The notes below the pieces were generated by a model. That model was not told where the DNA came from and did not search any database. It worked only from the letters and a program-made list of their open reading frames with translations. The position numbers and the translations under genes are program-made. Shown piece by piece: positions 41,263 through 49,214 of a stretch of DNA of 64,000 bases (the first letter of the stretch is position 1; every line of letters starts with the position of its first letter). Source of the DNA: a virus; IMG/VR virus record IMGVR_UViG_3300018080_000014, positions 24,647 to 88,646 of that record. One strand, written 5' to 3'.

Positions 41263-41375
41263 CCAAAAAGTCGTGGCAGGAAAACAGGTGCAGGAATGGA
41301 TTGTGGAAATCAATAATGCGAACTTTATTAAACATGGAATGGAGGCTTGCTGAAGAATGGAAGACTACGAGATAG
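41259..41375 (+). CDS. 38-aa basic small protein
   Basis: MTKKSWQENRCRNGLWKSIM and further; fills the gap between overlapping neighbours with GGAGG eight bases upstream. Low certainty because of size. Confidence 0.4.
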   Translation: MTKKSWQENRCRNGLWKSIMRTLLNMEWRLAEEWKTTR

Positions 41376-41677
41376 AAGCATGCTTCGACACGGACACCCA
41401 GATCCCGATAAAAACGAGACTGATGGTGCGTGCTGAAGGAATCGATAATGCCACCAATGCGGCATGGGTATTCGTGCTTGGACGCATCCACAACTTGAAG
41501 GATATTAATCCAGTCTTGATGTGGCTAACAGTACGTGGATACGTGATCGGAGAATATGATCCAAGAACAAATACACTAACACAATCATATCCAACATTCA
41601 AGGTATTTGAATGGAAACATGACCAACTTGGAGCGCAGGAAGAAATGGAACGATGGATCAAGGAAGCATTAAAATGA
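41357..41677 (+). CDS. 106-aa unassigned protein
   Basis: Alpha/beta (PIKTRLMVRAEGIDNATNAA; YVIGEYDPRTNTLTQSYP). Last gene of the rightward early region, convergent with the leftward clamp-loader operon 17 bases away. Confidence 0.58.
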   Translation: MEDYEIEACFDTDTQIPIKTRLMVRAEGIDNATNAAWVFVLGRIHNLKDINPVLMWLTVRGYVIGEYDPRTNTLTQSYPTFKVFEWKHDQLGAQEEMERWIKEALK

Positions 41678-41678
41678 T

Positions 41679-41697
41679 GGTAAAAAAGAAAAATTAG
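41679..41697 (-). terminator. T-rich terminator of the leftward operon
   Basis: On the minus strand TAATTTTTCTTTTTTACC follows directly on the last gene's stop codon, in the 17-base convergent gap. Confidence 0.55.
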
Positions 41698-42446
41698 GTC
41701 TCGTTAGAGGCCACCATTTTCCATAATTCCTGCATGCTCTTTTTGAAAATTAGGAACCACTTATCTTTTTCTTCTTCTGGTACTACTGGAAATTGTATTT
41801 CTACTTCTTGGAGGAATCTCCTTATTTTTGCTTTTACATCCACAGCGCCAACTGCATCCAACAATACGGGATCCATTCCAATATATGACCACCTGAAATG
41901 ATCGCACACGGTTCCCGGCTGTATTTTTAACACCTTGTGGCAATACGCACCTCCTTTTCCATCCGGATGTGGTTCCATGCAATTCGCACAACATCTCGCA
42001 GGCTTAAATCCGATATTCAGCATGGTATCATCAACATCGATGCGACGAGGGTCCTCGTCACACTTGCGGCAGATCCGACGCAGGACCGAATCCATCACAC
42101 GCATCCTCGTTTCATCGGCACGTTGCCCGCACCACTCACAGTACGTTGGTTCCACGCATTCCTCGAAGTCGGTTTCCATCTCGCGTAGCAACGCTGCCTC
42201 GTGCTCATGCCTCATCCTGTACCTGTCCGATTCATCAAGTCCTTCCATCACGGCAAGCTGCCAGTCGTTTGCCTTCTTCTTTCGTTTTTCCCACCCTTCT
42301 CGGGCCTTCGGAGGCTTTGGTTCGTGCATCAATTCAAGCGTAAACAGGCGGTGCGCCATGCCAGACATGGTTTCATCGAGCACCTTCCTTCGTTTTTCCA
42401 GATTCTTGTACATTTCTTCCGGAACATGTACACTAACCAATTTCAT
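41694..42446 (-). CDS. putative RHH-type DNA-binding protein with zinc modules
   Basis: 250 aa. The N-terminal 40 residues (MKLVSVHVPEEMYKNLEKRR onward) fit a ribbon-helix-helix: a short strand then two helices. The middle has CEWC ... CRKC and CCANC ... C ... C zinc sites. The combination suggests a virus-specific regulator. ATGA overlap with the upstream gene. Confidence 0.55.
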   Translation of the reverse strand: MKLVSVHVPEEMYKNLEKRRKVLDETMSGMAHRLFTLELMHEPKPPKAREGWEKRKKKANDWQLAVMEGLDESDRYRMRHEHEAALLREMETDFEECVEPTYCEWCGQRADETRMRVMDSVLRRICRKCDEDPRRIDVDDTMLNIGFKPARCCANCMEPHPDGKGGAYCHKVLKIQPGTVCDHFRWSYIGMDPVLLDAVGAVDVKAKIRRFLQEVEIQFPVVPEEEKDKWFLIFKKSMQELWKMVASNET

Positions 42447-42616
42447 TTTCTCTCGTACTCCTTGTTGAATCTTTTTATTTCCGTGTGTAGTATGTCCGAA
42501 AGGACCTCGATGATCATGTTCCAGTTCTCCTCGCCCGTAATGGCGTCATATATACCAGTCACCAATTTTCTCTTCTTCACGTCCCTTTCGACATCTTCCT
42601 TCGTTCTTTGTATCAT
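42443..42616 (-). CDS. 57-aa helical protein
   Basis: MIQRTKEDVERDVKKRKLV and a helical remainder ending KEYERK. GGTGG upstream, ATGA coupling to the next gene. Function unknown. Confidence 0.5.
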   Translation of the reverse strand: MIQRTKEDVERDVKKRKLVTGIYDAITGEENWNMIIEVLSDILHTEIKRFNKEYERK

Positions 42617-42784
42617 TTATCCACCTTCTTTTTCCGTTACCATTATCGTGTCCCGTATCTTGCCACACTTCGGGCATTTTACCATGATCGTGATGGTGAC
42701 GTGGTAATCGTGGTCACATGCTTCTCTCTTGGCAACTATTTTTTCAATGTGCTCGTCAATCATCCCGAGTTCCAATATCGGCAT
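42617..42784 (-). CDS. 55-aa zinc-containing protein
   Basis: MPILELGMIDEHIEK then CDHDYHV and CPKC: a CxxxxH/CxxC zinc site. The start is set by GGTGG five bases upstream and overlaps the preceding gene by 29 bases. Confidence 0.5.
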   Translation of the reverse strand: MPILELGMIDEHIEKIVAKREACDHDYHVTITIMVKCPKCGKIRDTIMVTEKEGG

Positions 42785-43001
42785 GGAGTCCACCAATTTT
42801 TCGCATGAATTCGTGCTTCTTGTTGTAGTATATTGTGGCACCACCACTGCCACCTGTTTTCGTGGCACCACACGCGTTGCATATCCACATGTTGTCAAAC
42901 TCGTTGTGCATGCGAGGTGTCATGGCACTCTCGCCGCATTCGTGACATATTACCAGCTTTTGTATAAAGTTTGCTTTTTTCCAGTTATCGTGCATGGTCA
43001 T
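42756..43001 (-). CDS. 81-aa zinc-ribbon protein
   Basis: CHEC and CNAC pairs separated by 20 residues, with a GGSGG turn. Two Met codons near the start; the first ATG is given. Overlaps both neighbours. Confidence 0.52.
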   Translation of the reverse strand: MTMHDNWKKANFIQKLVICHECGESAMTPRMHNEFDNMWICNACGATKTGGSGGATIYYNKKHEFMRKIGGLHADIGTRDD

Positions 43002-43176
43002 CACATATCGTATTGCCGCGTATTTTAAATTTCGGATGCTTGATACAATACTCCTGTATTCTATAATCTGTGATGAGTCTTAAATGCCGGCATGTCAGGC
43101 ACGTGTCCGCTTCCCTGAAATTCTTTTCCATGGAGGATTTCACGGATTCTTCAATTGTTTCATCTGGCAAAGTCAA
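42985..43176 (-). CDS. 63-aa Cys-containing protein
   Basis: CLTC, then two single Cys and a His (CIKHPKF, CDDHAR): a four-ligand site. Overlaps the methyltransferase end by 17 bases. Confidence 0.52.
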   Translation of the reverse strand: MTLPDETIEESVKSSMEKNFREADTCLTCRHLRLITDYRIQEYCIKHPKFKIRGNTICDDHAR

Positions 43177-44212
43177 GCACCCACTCCTTCTTTATTCCTC
43201 TTGCCACGTATTTTTTCGTGGCCTTGATTACTCTTTGTCCCTTGTCAACCAGACGAAGGCCAATATTATCCATTATATCTATCGTGTTATTTGCCCAGTT
43301 ATCATCCTTTGATGGTGCCACGACCACGATAATATGCCCGCCTTCTCTCAAGTACGGTGCAATCTTGGTAAAGTAGATATTGAGTTGTGCGGTGGTCTGT
43401 ATGAAATCGCTTGGCACGGGAGGATCACCGGGGGAAAAAATGGCATGCGTGAACTCGTGGATCCCGGGGTAGTTTACCACCTTGAGACTGCCGTAGGGGG
43501 GTGATGTTACCACCAAGTCGTATGGTTCCCCGAGCCTTTTTTTCTTGGTATTGATGATGGTAGGCTTCTTGCCATTGAGATATGCCGGGTGTTGCTGGTA
43601 GAATTCGACGAAATTGCGCATCGTGGTCTCTAATTTTTGTCGAAACTCGCCAATGAAATCGGTGTTGTAATGTGGATCTTTTGGTCGCTGCCAATCAATT
43701 TCTCCTATCTTGGCATACGAGCATCTTCGTAAACACTGCGCCGCACACAGGCGGAAAAAGTCCTTCATGTATATATCTCCACGAGCTCTTTGGATTGCTT
43801 TCCTGACAGCTTCGATCTGGTGCTGTATGGGGACCGGGAAGAAATACTCGGGATCGCCGTTCCTCGCAATCACCCGGCGTATGTTTTCAGGTAGGGGACC
43901 TGTTCTCGGGTGTTCTAATTGCTCGTTTATCGCCACCTGTCCAAAATGGAAGTCACGCTTGGTAAATTCGTGTGTCTTTACTCTCGCAAGCATGAAACTA
44001 GCGGGCATGATGTCCATGTGGATACCATGGCATCCCGCGAGCTTCGCTTCTACCACTGTTGTTCCCGATCCACCAAAACAGTCGAGCACTATCTCCGGAT
44101 TGTACTTGTTGATGAAATACCGCGGAATTTGTGGCACGAACCGGGCAGGATAGGAATAAATAGTATGAACGCCATAATTGGTAACGGCGTCATCAAAATC
44201 CAAGTTGTCCAT
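43160..44212 (-). CDS. DNA methyltransferase (TSPPY type)
   Basis: 350 aa. AdoMet motif I 'VLDCFGGSGTTVVEAKLAG' near the N-terminus (about 43-62) and catalytic 'LVVTSPPYG' at about 233-241, the SPPY form usual for N4-cytosine and some N6-adenine enzymes. 'GGHIIVVVAPS' is motif V-like. No restriction partner is adjacent, so protection of viral DNA or epigenetic control is likely. Unlike the two other methyltransferases here it lacks the DPWxF tail. Confidence 0.82.
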   Translation of the reverse strand: MDNLDFDDAVTNYGVHTIYSYPARFVPQIPRYFINKYNPEIVLDCFGGSGTTVVEAKLAGCHGIHMDIMPASFMLARVKTHEFTKRDFHFGQVAINEQLEHPRTGPLPENIRRVIARNGDPEYFFPVPIQHQIEAVRKAIQRARGDIYMKDFFRLCAAQCLRRCSYAKIGEIDWQRPKDPHYNTDFIGEFRQKLETTMRNFVEFYQQHPAYLNGKKPTIINTKKKRLGEPYDLVVTSPPYGSLKVVNYPGIHEFTHAIFSPGDPPVPSDFIQTTAQLNIYFTKIAPYLREGGHIIVVVAPSKDDNWANNTIDIMDNIGLRLVDKGQRVIKATKKYVARGIKKEWVLDFAR

Positions 44213-44229
44213 GCCATCATTCCTCGTAT

Positions 44230-44829
44230 TTATCCATGTAAACTTGGGTCTCCATCCTCGGATTCTTCCTCCATCTTTCTCAGGCGTTCTTTCTTGAGAT
44301 CTTCCATTGTTTTTTCATGTGGGTTGCCCATCACTTGTGCGTAATGTTCCGCGCATGTCGGCTTGCCATTTGCCACCATGGCGGTCGGTTTACCACATAT
44401 AGAACATTTCATCTCTTGCGACGCTTGTTGCGTGGCTTGTTGTGGTGTTCTCGATAATATCGGATACCGCTGGTATAACCATGGCATTACATGCTTATCG
44501 CATTCCTGCAATGCCGCGATGGCATTCTGCCACAAGAATGCGAACTGCAGGCTGTTCTGCTCGTGCTTTTTCATCTCGTTCTCTATTTCCGTTATCTTGC
44601 TCTCGTTTTCTGGAATTGCTTTTAATTCTTCCAACCTGTGTACCGATGCTGCTGCCATGTTGGAAGCTTGCTCCGTCTTGTCTGCTATTGATGATAGAAT
44701 CAAGTATTCGAGCACCATGTCCATGTGAGCAAGTGTATCTACCTTCTTTTCCAAGGTAGTAAGGAGGTTTCCTTGCCTATCTATTGATTTTTCCAATTTT
44801 TTCAATGCTTTTACCAGTTTTTCACTCAT
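44230..44829 (-). CDS. coiled-coil and zinc-finger protein
   Basis: 199 aa. Helical N-terminal 110 residues (LVKALKKLEKSIDRQGNLLT), a Gln-rich segment (TPQQATQQASQE) and a CSICGKP ... CAEH zinc finger, then a charged helix. Start ATG within the upstream stop overlap. Function unknown; could tether or dimerise a nucleic-acid-binding unit. Confidence 0.55.
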   Translation of the reverse strand: MSEKLVKALKKLEKSIDRQGNLLTTLEKKVDTLAHMDMVLEYLILSSIADKTEQASNMAAASVHRLEELKAIPENESKITEIENEMKKHEQNSLQFAFLWQNAIAALQECDKHVMPWLYQRYPILSRTPQQATQQASQEMKCSICGKPTAMVANGKPTCAEHYAQVMGNPHEKTMEDLKKERLRKMEEESEDGDPSLHG

Positions 44830-45130
44830 CATTCCAACCTTCTTCCATGTTTTTGAAGGTGAGTATCACGCCAGCATTTTTCAACTTCACGATGTGTATC
44901 TGGTATCCATCTTTTATCGTGCTGTATTCCATGGCAATACCGAGATTCACGAGATCCGTGACGTAGTTGTTCACCGTTGGATACGTCACCCCGAGTAAAT
45001 CCGCTATTTTCCCCTTGGAAAGGGGAGACTTGGAGAGCTCCATGAGCATCTTGACACGATTGCGATTGCTCAGGATTTTCCCCCAGCCTTTTGCATCTGT
45101 TATGGTTTTTATTGTTGCGTGTTCTGACAT
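44822..45130 (-). CDS. winged-helix transcription regulator
   Basis: 102 aa with a clear winged helix: 'RVKMLMELSKSPLSKGKIAD', recognition helix 'TYPTVNNYVTDLVNLGIAME' and wing 'STIKDGYQIHIVKL' (ArsR/MarR-like). Located inside the clamp-loader operon; candidate repressor of the palindromic promoters. GAGGT upstream, 22-base overlap with the clamp-loader gene. Confidence 0.72.
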   Translation of the reverse strand: MSEHATIKTITDAKGWGKILSNRNRVKMLMELSKSPLSKGKIADLLGVTYPTVNNYVTDLVNLGIAMEYSTIKDGYQIHIVKLKNAGVILTFKNMEEGWNDE

Positions 45131-46077
45131 ATCGCCAACCTCGATAGAATTGCTCCGACTTGAATATCACGGTCTCCGCCCATGGCTATATTCATATCCA
45201 CTTCTGCGAACAATTCCGCTAGATCGAATGCCATGGGTCCAAGCAACTCGTGTAGATCCTTGAGGAACCGGCGTATGTTGAATTTTTGCTTCCCGTGCTG
45301 CGACGTGAAATATTTCCGTGCTGCATAGTATCCCTTGACAGCATCCTTCTCGGCGCTTATCTCTGCCAGTATTTTGATGGCGATTGCCTTGGTTGACGAG
45401 GACAAATCCAGATCACTTCCAGTGACCTCGTGCTTTATCCCGATCAGCTTTTCTAGGCAGTCGTTGAACATCTTGCGAATATCACCTTCATAATATGCCG
45501 CGATTTTGTGGCATAATTCGACACTAATCTGGACGCCGAGCGCGTCGGCTTGAGTTTTGAAGTATCCAGCGGCCACGTCATCTGGCAGCGCCTCGAAACG
45601 GAAAATTGCACACCTGCTTTTTATGGCATCGATGTAAGATTCGTCGTTGCCCAAGAAGATGAAACGGCACTTGTCACTATTATCTTCCACGATTGCACGG
45701 AGAGCGTCTTGTGCATCCTTGGTAAGCTTGTCACCTTCATCCAAGATAATTATCCTGTACTTTGCAGATGTTGGTTGTGCTCTGGCAAAATCCTTTATTT
45801 CTCCACGCACGACATCAATTCCGCGTTCGTCGCTAGCATTCTTGATAAGGAGGTCCGGGTGTCCCACATCCCATACATTAAATGGACCATCTTTATTGGC
45901 AAAAAAATGAGATGCGAAGACAAGCGCACTCGTGGTTTTCCCGGAACCGGGTGGTCCCACCATGATCATGTGCGGAAAATCTTCTCTCTCAAGCCATCGC
46001 AGCATTGGTTCCTTGACGAGTTCTTGGCCTTGTATTTCGTCAAACGTGCGTGGCCTAATATCATCCACTATAGTCAT
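45109..46077 (-). CDS. rfcS: clamp loader small subunit (RFC-S)
   Basis: 322 aa AAA+ ATPase. Walker A 'GPPGSGKTTSALVF', Walker B 'IIILDEGDKL' (DEGD rather than the usual DEAD/DECD), sensor 1 'FIFLGNDESYIDAI', arginine-finger SRC motif in 'IKSRCAIFRFEALP', and a C-terminal helical collar. With the large subunit it should load the viral clamp. Replication module, leftward early operon. Confidence 0.87.
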   Translation of the reverse strand: MTIVDDIRPRTFDEIQGQELVKEPMLRWLEREDFPHMIMVGPPGSGKTTSALVFASHFFANKDGPFNVWDVGHPDLLIKNASDERGIDVVRGEIKDFARAQPTSAKYRIIILDEGDKLTKDAQDALRAIVEDNSDKCRFIFLGNDESYIDAIKSRCAIFRFEALPDDVAAGYFKTQADALGVQISVELCHKIAAYYEGDIRKMFNDCLEKLIGIKHEVTGSDLDLSSSTKAIAIKILAEISAEKDAVKGYYAARKYFTSQHGKQKFNIRRFLKDLHELLGPMAFDLAELFAEVDMNIAMGGDRDIQVGAILSRLAICQNTQQ

Positions 46078-46078
46078 C

Positions 46079-46450
46079 TTATTCCTCTTCCAGTTCTTTT
46101 ACTCGTTTTTTCCATTCCTCGTTGGTTTCTTCGCCTGCGAATAGTTCCTCAAGTGTTGGATATTTTGGATTGTCAGTATGCCGCACGAATACAGTCCCAT
46201 GCGGTGCTATGTAACCAGCATATACCCATCCATTCTTTGCTTCCTCGTTCAAGGAAAATATCAAGGCGTTTCGTTCTTCTTCCACCTTTGTCATGGACTT
46301 AAGGTTGTGCGCGTTCCTGCAAACGTTCGCGTACTCCCTTGCCTTTTCCCACGGTTCCCATCCATCAAGCCCGACGATTTTCACTTCCATGGATTGCGGG
46401 GAACTGCCAGATTGTTCGATTTCTTTTTCTTCGTTTGTTCTTGTTACCAT
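46079..46450 (-). CDS. 123-aa unassigned protein between the clamp-loader genes
   Basis: ATG with GGTGG four to five bases upstream. Central alpha/beta unit (KIVGLDGWEPWEKAREYANV; WVYAGYIAPHGTVFVRHTD) with charged ends. Gene order suggests a clamp-loader accessory or replisome link; no domain recognised. Confidence 0.52.
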   Translation of the reverse strand: MVTRTNEEKEIEQSGSSPQSMEVKIVGLDGWEPWEKAREYANVCRNAHNLKSMTKVEEERNALIFSLNEEAKNGWVYAGYIAPHGTVFVRHTDNPKYPTLEELFAGEETNEEWKKRVKELEEE

Positions 46451-46459
46451 TTTATCCAC

Positions 46460-47560
46460 CTAGAAATCAAATGGATCCACCGACGTGCTACCGACTACAA
46501 CTTCCTTCTTCTTGGCAACTGGAGCAGGAGTAACTTTCTTTATCTCTTCCACGTCTTCTTTCTTGTGCTTACGCTGCGAGTTAAACAGCGCAGCTGGAAA
46601 TTTCAACGCGGATCTCCTGCCGGGAGAAGGTAGCGCGGCGAACATCGTCGCTAGAAATTGTTTATTAGTACGGTATACCCATCTATCTATCTTGGCAAGC
46701 TTTCGCAAGAAATCAGATAACTCTTCTGGTTTCCTGAAAAATCTTGCGCAATTGTAATCCAACCATGTGGTCACCCATGCGAGAGGATCTTTCGATTTCA
46801 TTATCCTCCCGAGCCTGCGTTTCACGTTCCTATCTCCGAAAACCGCACCAGCCACCCCTTCGGCGGTGATCTCGATCTCCTTCATGTACGTGCCGGAGTA
46901 CCCGTGTAGCAATCTCCTGATGACGACGCGGAAATCCTCGTCGTACAGCTTTGGAACTTCATGTACCCTGTCCGGGAATGATTGCTCCATGAATTGCCTG
47001 AAATCATCAATGCTTGGCGGGTACATCTTGATTATCTTCCCTTCCTTCTTGAGCATGGACATGATGGTTTTTGGTATCTTGCTAACGTTGTTGCAGGTCA
47101 TGATGATGGATACCTGCGATTCATCAAGGACTTTTTTAAAGTACACGTGGCTTCTCCAGTGAAAATTGTCCGCCTCATCAAAAAGAAATACCACGTCTGA
47201 TGGTGTCCTGTGGGCACCAAACAACGTATTGGCAAGTAACGTGCCAGTTCGCTTGTCGGAGAGATTTATCTTCCGCATTATTTTTCCAGCTTCTCTTATG
47301 GCAAACGTTGCCGATGCTGTCTTGCCAATACCCGGCTCGCCATGTAGAAGAACGTGCTTGTGTTGCTTTATTGCCAGTTGTATGGTATTTATCGTGTCAT
47401 CGTGACCAACCACGAACATGCCCGGTGGAAGGTCTTTGCCAGTATATCCCTTGTATAACTCGGCGGCTTCTGCCATGGTGACACCGACCATATGGCATAT
47501 TTCTTGCATGCTCCATCTGTTTTGGAGCACGTATTTCTTGATCGCCTTGGCCTTGTCCAT
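46460..47560 (-). CDS. rfcL: clamp loader large subunit-like AAA+ protein (RFC-L)
   Basis: 366 aa. An N-terminal helix-turn-helix-like start, then Walker A 'LLHGEPGIGKTASATF', Walker B 'VVFLFDEADN', sensor 1 'SIIMTCNNV' and a collar-like C-terminal half. Lys-rich tail ending VDPFDF, the same D-P-[WF]-x-F terminus seen on the polymerase and two methyltransferases. ATG chosen with AGTGA five bases upstream; a GTG three codons earlier is possible. First gene of the leftward early operon. Confidence 0.78.
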   Translation of the reverse strand: MDKAKAIKKYVLQNRWSMQEICHMVGVTMAEAAELYKGYTGKDLPPGMFVVGHDDTINTIQLAIKQHKHVLLHGEPGIGKTASATFAIREAGKIMRKINLSDKRTGTLLANTLFGAHRTPSDVVFLFDEADNFHWRSHVYFKKVLDESQVSIIMTCNNVSKIPKTIMSMLKKEGKIIKMYPPSIDDFRQFMEQSFPDRVHEVPKLYDEDFRVVIRRLLHGYSGTYMKEIEITAEGVAGAVFGDRNVKRRLGRIMKSKDPLAWVTTWLDYNCARFFRKPEELSDFLRKLAKIDRWVYRTNKQFLATMFAALPSPGRRSALKFPAALFNSQRKHKKEDVEEIKKVTPAPVAKKKEVVVGSTSVDPFDF

Positions 47561-47573
47561 AGAATTCACTTCT

Positions 47574-47587
47574 CCTAAGTAGTTAGG
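47574..47587. promoter_or_regulatory. CCTAA-N4-TTAGG operator in the clamp-loader leader
   Basis: CCTAAGTAGTTAGG, identical over 18 bases (inverted) with the element at 36437. It lies just after the predicted leftward start site and overlaps the GGAG before the gene, so it could act as operator or as an RNA hairpin hiding the ribosome site. Confidence 0.6.
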
Positions 47588-47613
47588 ATTACAGTAGATC
47601 TATTGTAATGTAG

Positions 47614-47630
47614 TATTTAAATATCTTTCG
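47614..47630 (-). promoter_or_regulatory. leftward early promoter
   Basis: Minus strand CGAAAGATATTTAAATAC; TATA centre about 47618, start site predicted near 47593, 33 bases before the gene. Divergent from the rightward promoter 28 bases away. Confidence 0.7.
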
Positions 47631-47635
47631 ATCAC

Positions 47636-47674
47636 ACAAAGTTTAAATATGTATAAGGTAATGATCTAATTACC
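47636..47674 (+). promoter_or_regulatory. rightward replication promoter with palindrome at the start site
   Basis: CACAAAGTTTAAATATG; TATA centre 47646. GGTAAT-GATCTA-ATTACC (47657-47674) spans the predicted start site, a likely operator. Confidence 0.68.
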
Positions 47675-47714
47675 GTCGAGAATTTTTTAATCGATGGAAA
47701 CAGAGGTAAGCGAC

Positions 47715-49214
47715 ATGGTAAGCAGGAAACTCTCTAAAGCAGATTTGGAGAAAATTAAACCATGGGCTGAAACCATGGTGGAACGATTCGAGCTGGATGA
47801 TGTCGAGGATGTCATGACAACCATCCAAGACAAGTACGAGGAGTTCTCCAAACGACCCAAGTTTGAAACAAAGCCCAAGGTATTCATCCTTAACAGGGCC
47901 AAATCTGCTGCCAATATAAAGTACACAGGAATTGGAAATCTTGAGCGCATGCTGGCCGTCTTCCTAGGACCCGGTGGTAGACCCAAAAATTGGACCGAGG
48001 AAGATTACAACAAGGTGCTCGAAGCTGCTGCGAAAGGAAGCCAAGCCGATGTGATGCAAATGGCCAAAGAAAGGAAGATAGCAAGCATCAAGGAGGCTCG
48101 TGGAGAAGGTGATAATGTCAGGGAAATACGCATCCCGGTGCGTAAGATTCTTGGCAATGGCAGGCTGGTAAAAACGAGTGCCAAGCCTGTCAACTTCGAG
48201 GTTCGGAAATGGCTTGACGAGGCCAAGACTGTACCGGGATACGAACTATGGACACCCGGTGATCCAGTGATACCTCTTGATACCGACAAGTACTTGTCTG
48301 CTGACAAGAAGAAACCAGTGGAAGAACGCAGGGAAAACTGGAACCACACGAACGTTCTCTTGCCAAATTGGGGCGTGACGATATATGCTCTAATATGGAG
48401 AGGAGATCAGGCAATGCCACATATCGCGCAAATAAAAGTGTACGGTGATGCCGCTGATCCAAACAACAAGGGAAACATAATTGATTACTTTGGATCCAGA
48501 GGCTTGTGGTTACATCCTGTACATTTCAAGGCGGAATTCAACGAGGACAAATCATCTGGCGAGCACTGGGAAATAAGGGTGACTCGTGACAAGTGGGCCG
48601 TGAAACCACTCAAGGGCAAGGAAATAGAGGAATTCGACATGTACGAGAAGGGATATGAGTGGGCATACGAGCCAGACTTCACCGGTGATCCATTTGATGG
48701 TGGCATTGCTGTCCCGACACAATGGGAAGGTGATCTCCCGCCACCATTTGGAATATGCGATCTTGAACATCTGCGTGAATGGCATGAGAAGATACAAACG
48801 ATCTATAATTCCAGTGGCGATGCCTATAAGAGTTATGATCGTGTTGGTATGATGGAATGCACTATCATGGCACAAGCGCAACCAGAAGACGGTAATTCGA
48901 TCAAAATATCCATCAAGGACAACTCTCTCCAGAAGACTCGTTTTTCAGCATTTCTCCCATCCATATTCTCGGAACTCCCTTTTGCAGGTGCCGCGGATGC
49001 ACTTATCTGGTTCACGAGCAAGAAGGGTAAGAAATGGAAAAACCCGGCAACCGGTGAATGGGAAGAAGACAAAACAGGCACGAAAGCAAGCATCAACATA
49101 GGCCTCATCAACATGCTCATCCTCATGGAACATGACGAAGGTGATGGAGAGGATGATGACGTGGAAGAAGTTGATGTAGTGGACGAGGACGCGGAGAACG
49201 AGGTGCGCGTGTAA
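47715..49214 (+). CDS. putative ssDNA-binding replication protein
   Basis: 499 aa. The ATG with GAGGT seven bases upstream is chosen; another ATG lies 21 bases earlier. No P-loop. A long beta-rich core (NVLLPNWGVTIYALIWRGD; GEHWEIRVTRDKWAVKP) and a strongly acidic C-terminal tail (DEGDGEDDDVEEVDVVDEDA) resemble SSB/RPA-type proteins, whose acidic tails recruit partners. First gene before a RecA-fold ATPase and the clamp. The function is inferred from tail and context. Confidence 0.5.
   Translation: MVSRKLSKADLEKIKPWAETMVERFELDDVEDVMTTIQDKYEEFSKRPKFETKPKVFILNRAKSAANIKYTGIGNLERMLAVFLGPGGRPKNWTEEDYNKVLEAAAKGSQADVMQMAKERKIASIKEARGEGDNVREIRIPVRKILGNGRLVKTSAKPVNFEVRKWLDEAKTVPGYELWTPGDPVIPLDTDKYLSADKKKPVEERRENWNHTNVLLPNWGVTIYALIWRGDQAMPHIAQIKVYGDAADPNNKGNIIDYFGSRGLWLHPVHFKAEFNEDKSSGEHWEIRVTRDKWAVKPLKGKEIEEFDMYEKGYEWAYEPDFTGDPFDGGIAVPTQWEGDLPPPFGICDLEHLREWHEKIQTIYNSSGDAYKSYDRVGMMECTIMAQAQPEDGNSIKISIKDNSLQKTRFSAFLPSIFSELPFAGAADALIWFTSKKGKKWKNPATGEWEEDKTGTKASINIGLINMLILMEHDEGDGEDDDVEEVDVVDEDAENEVRV

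Noticed and set aside
46460-47560. MoxR/DnaA-type AAA protein instead of clamp-loader large subunit.
   Set aside because: Adjacency to an RFC small subunit, FDEADN Walker B, TCNN sensor and a Lys-rich C-terminal tail fit RFC-L better, though homology is only moderate.
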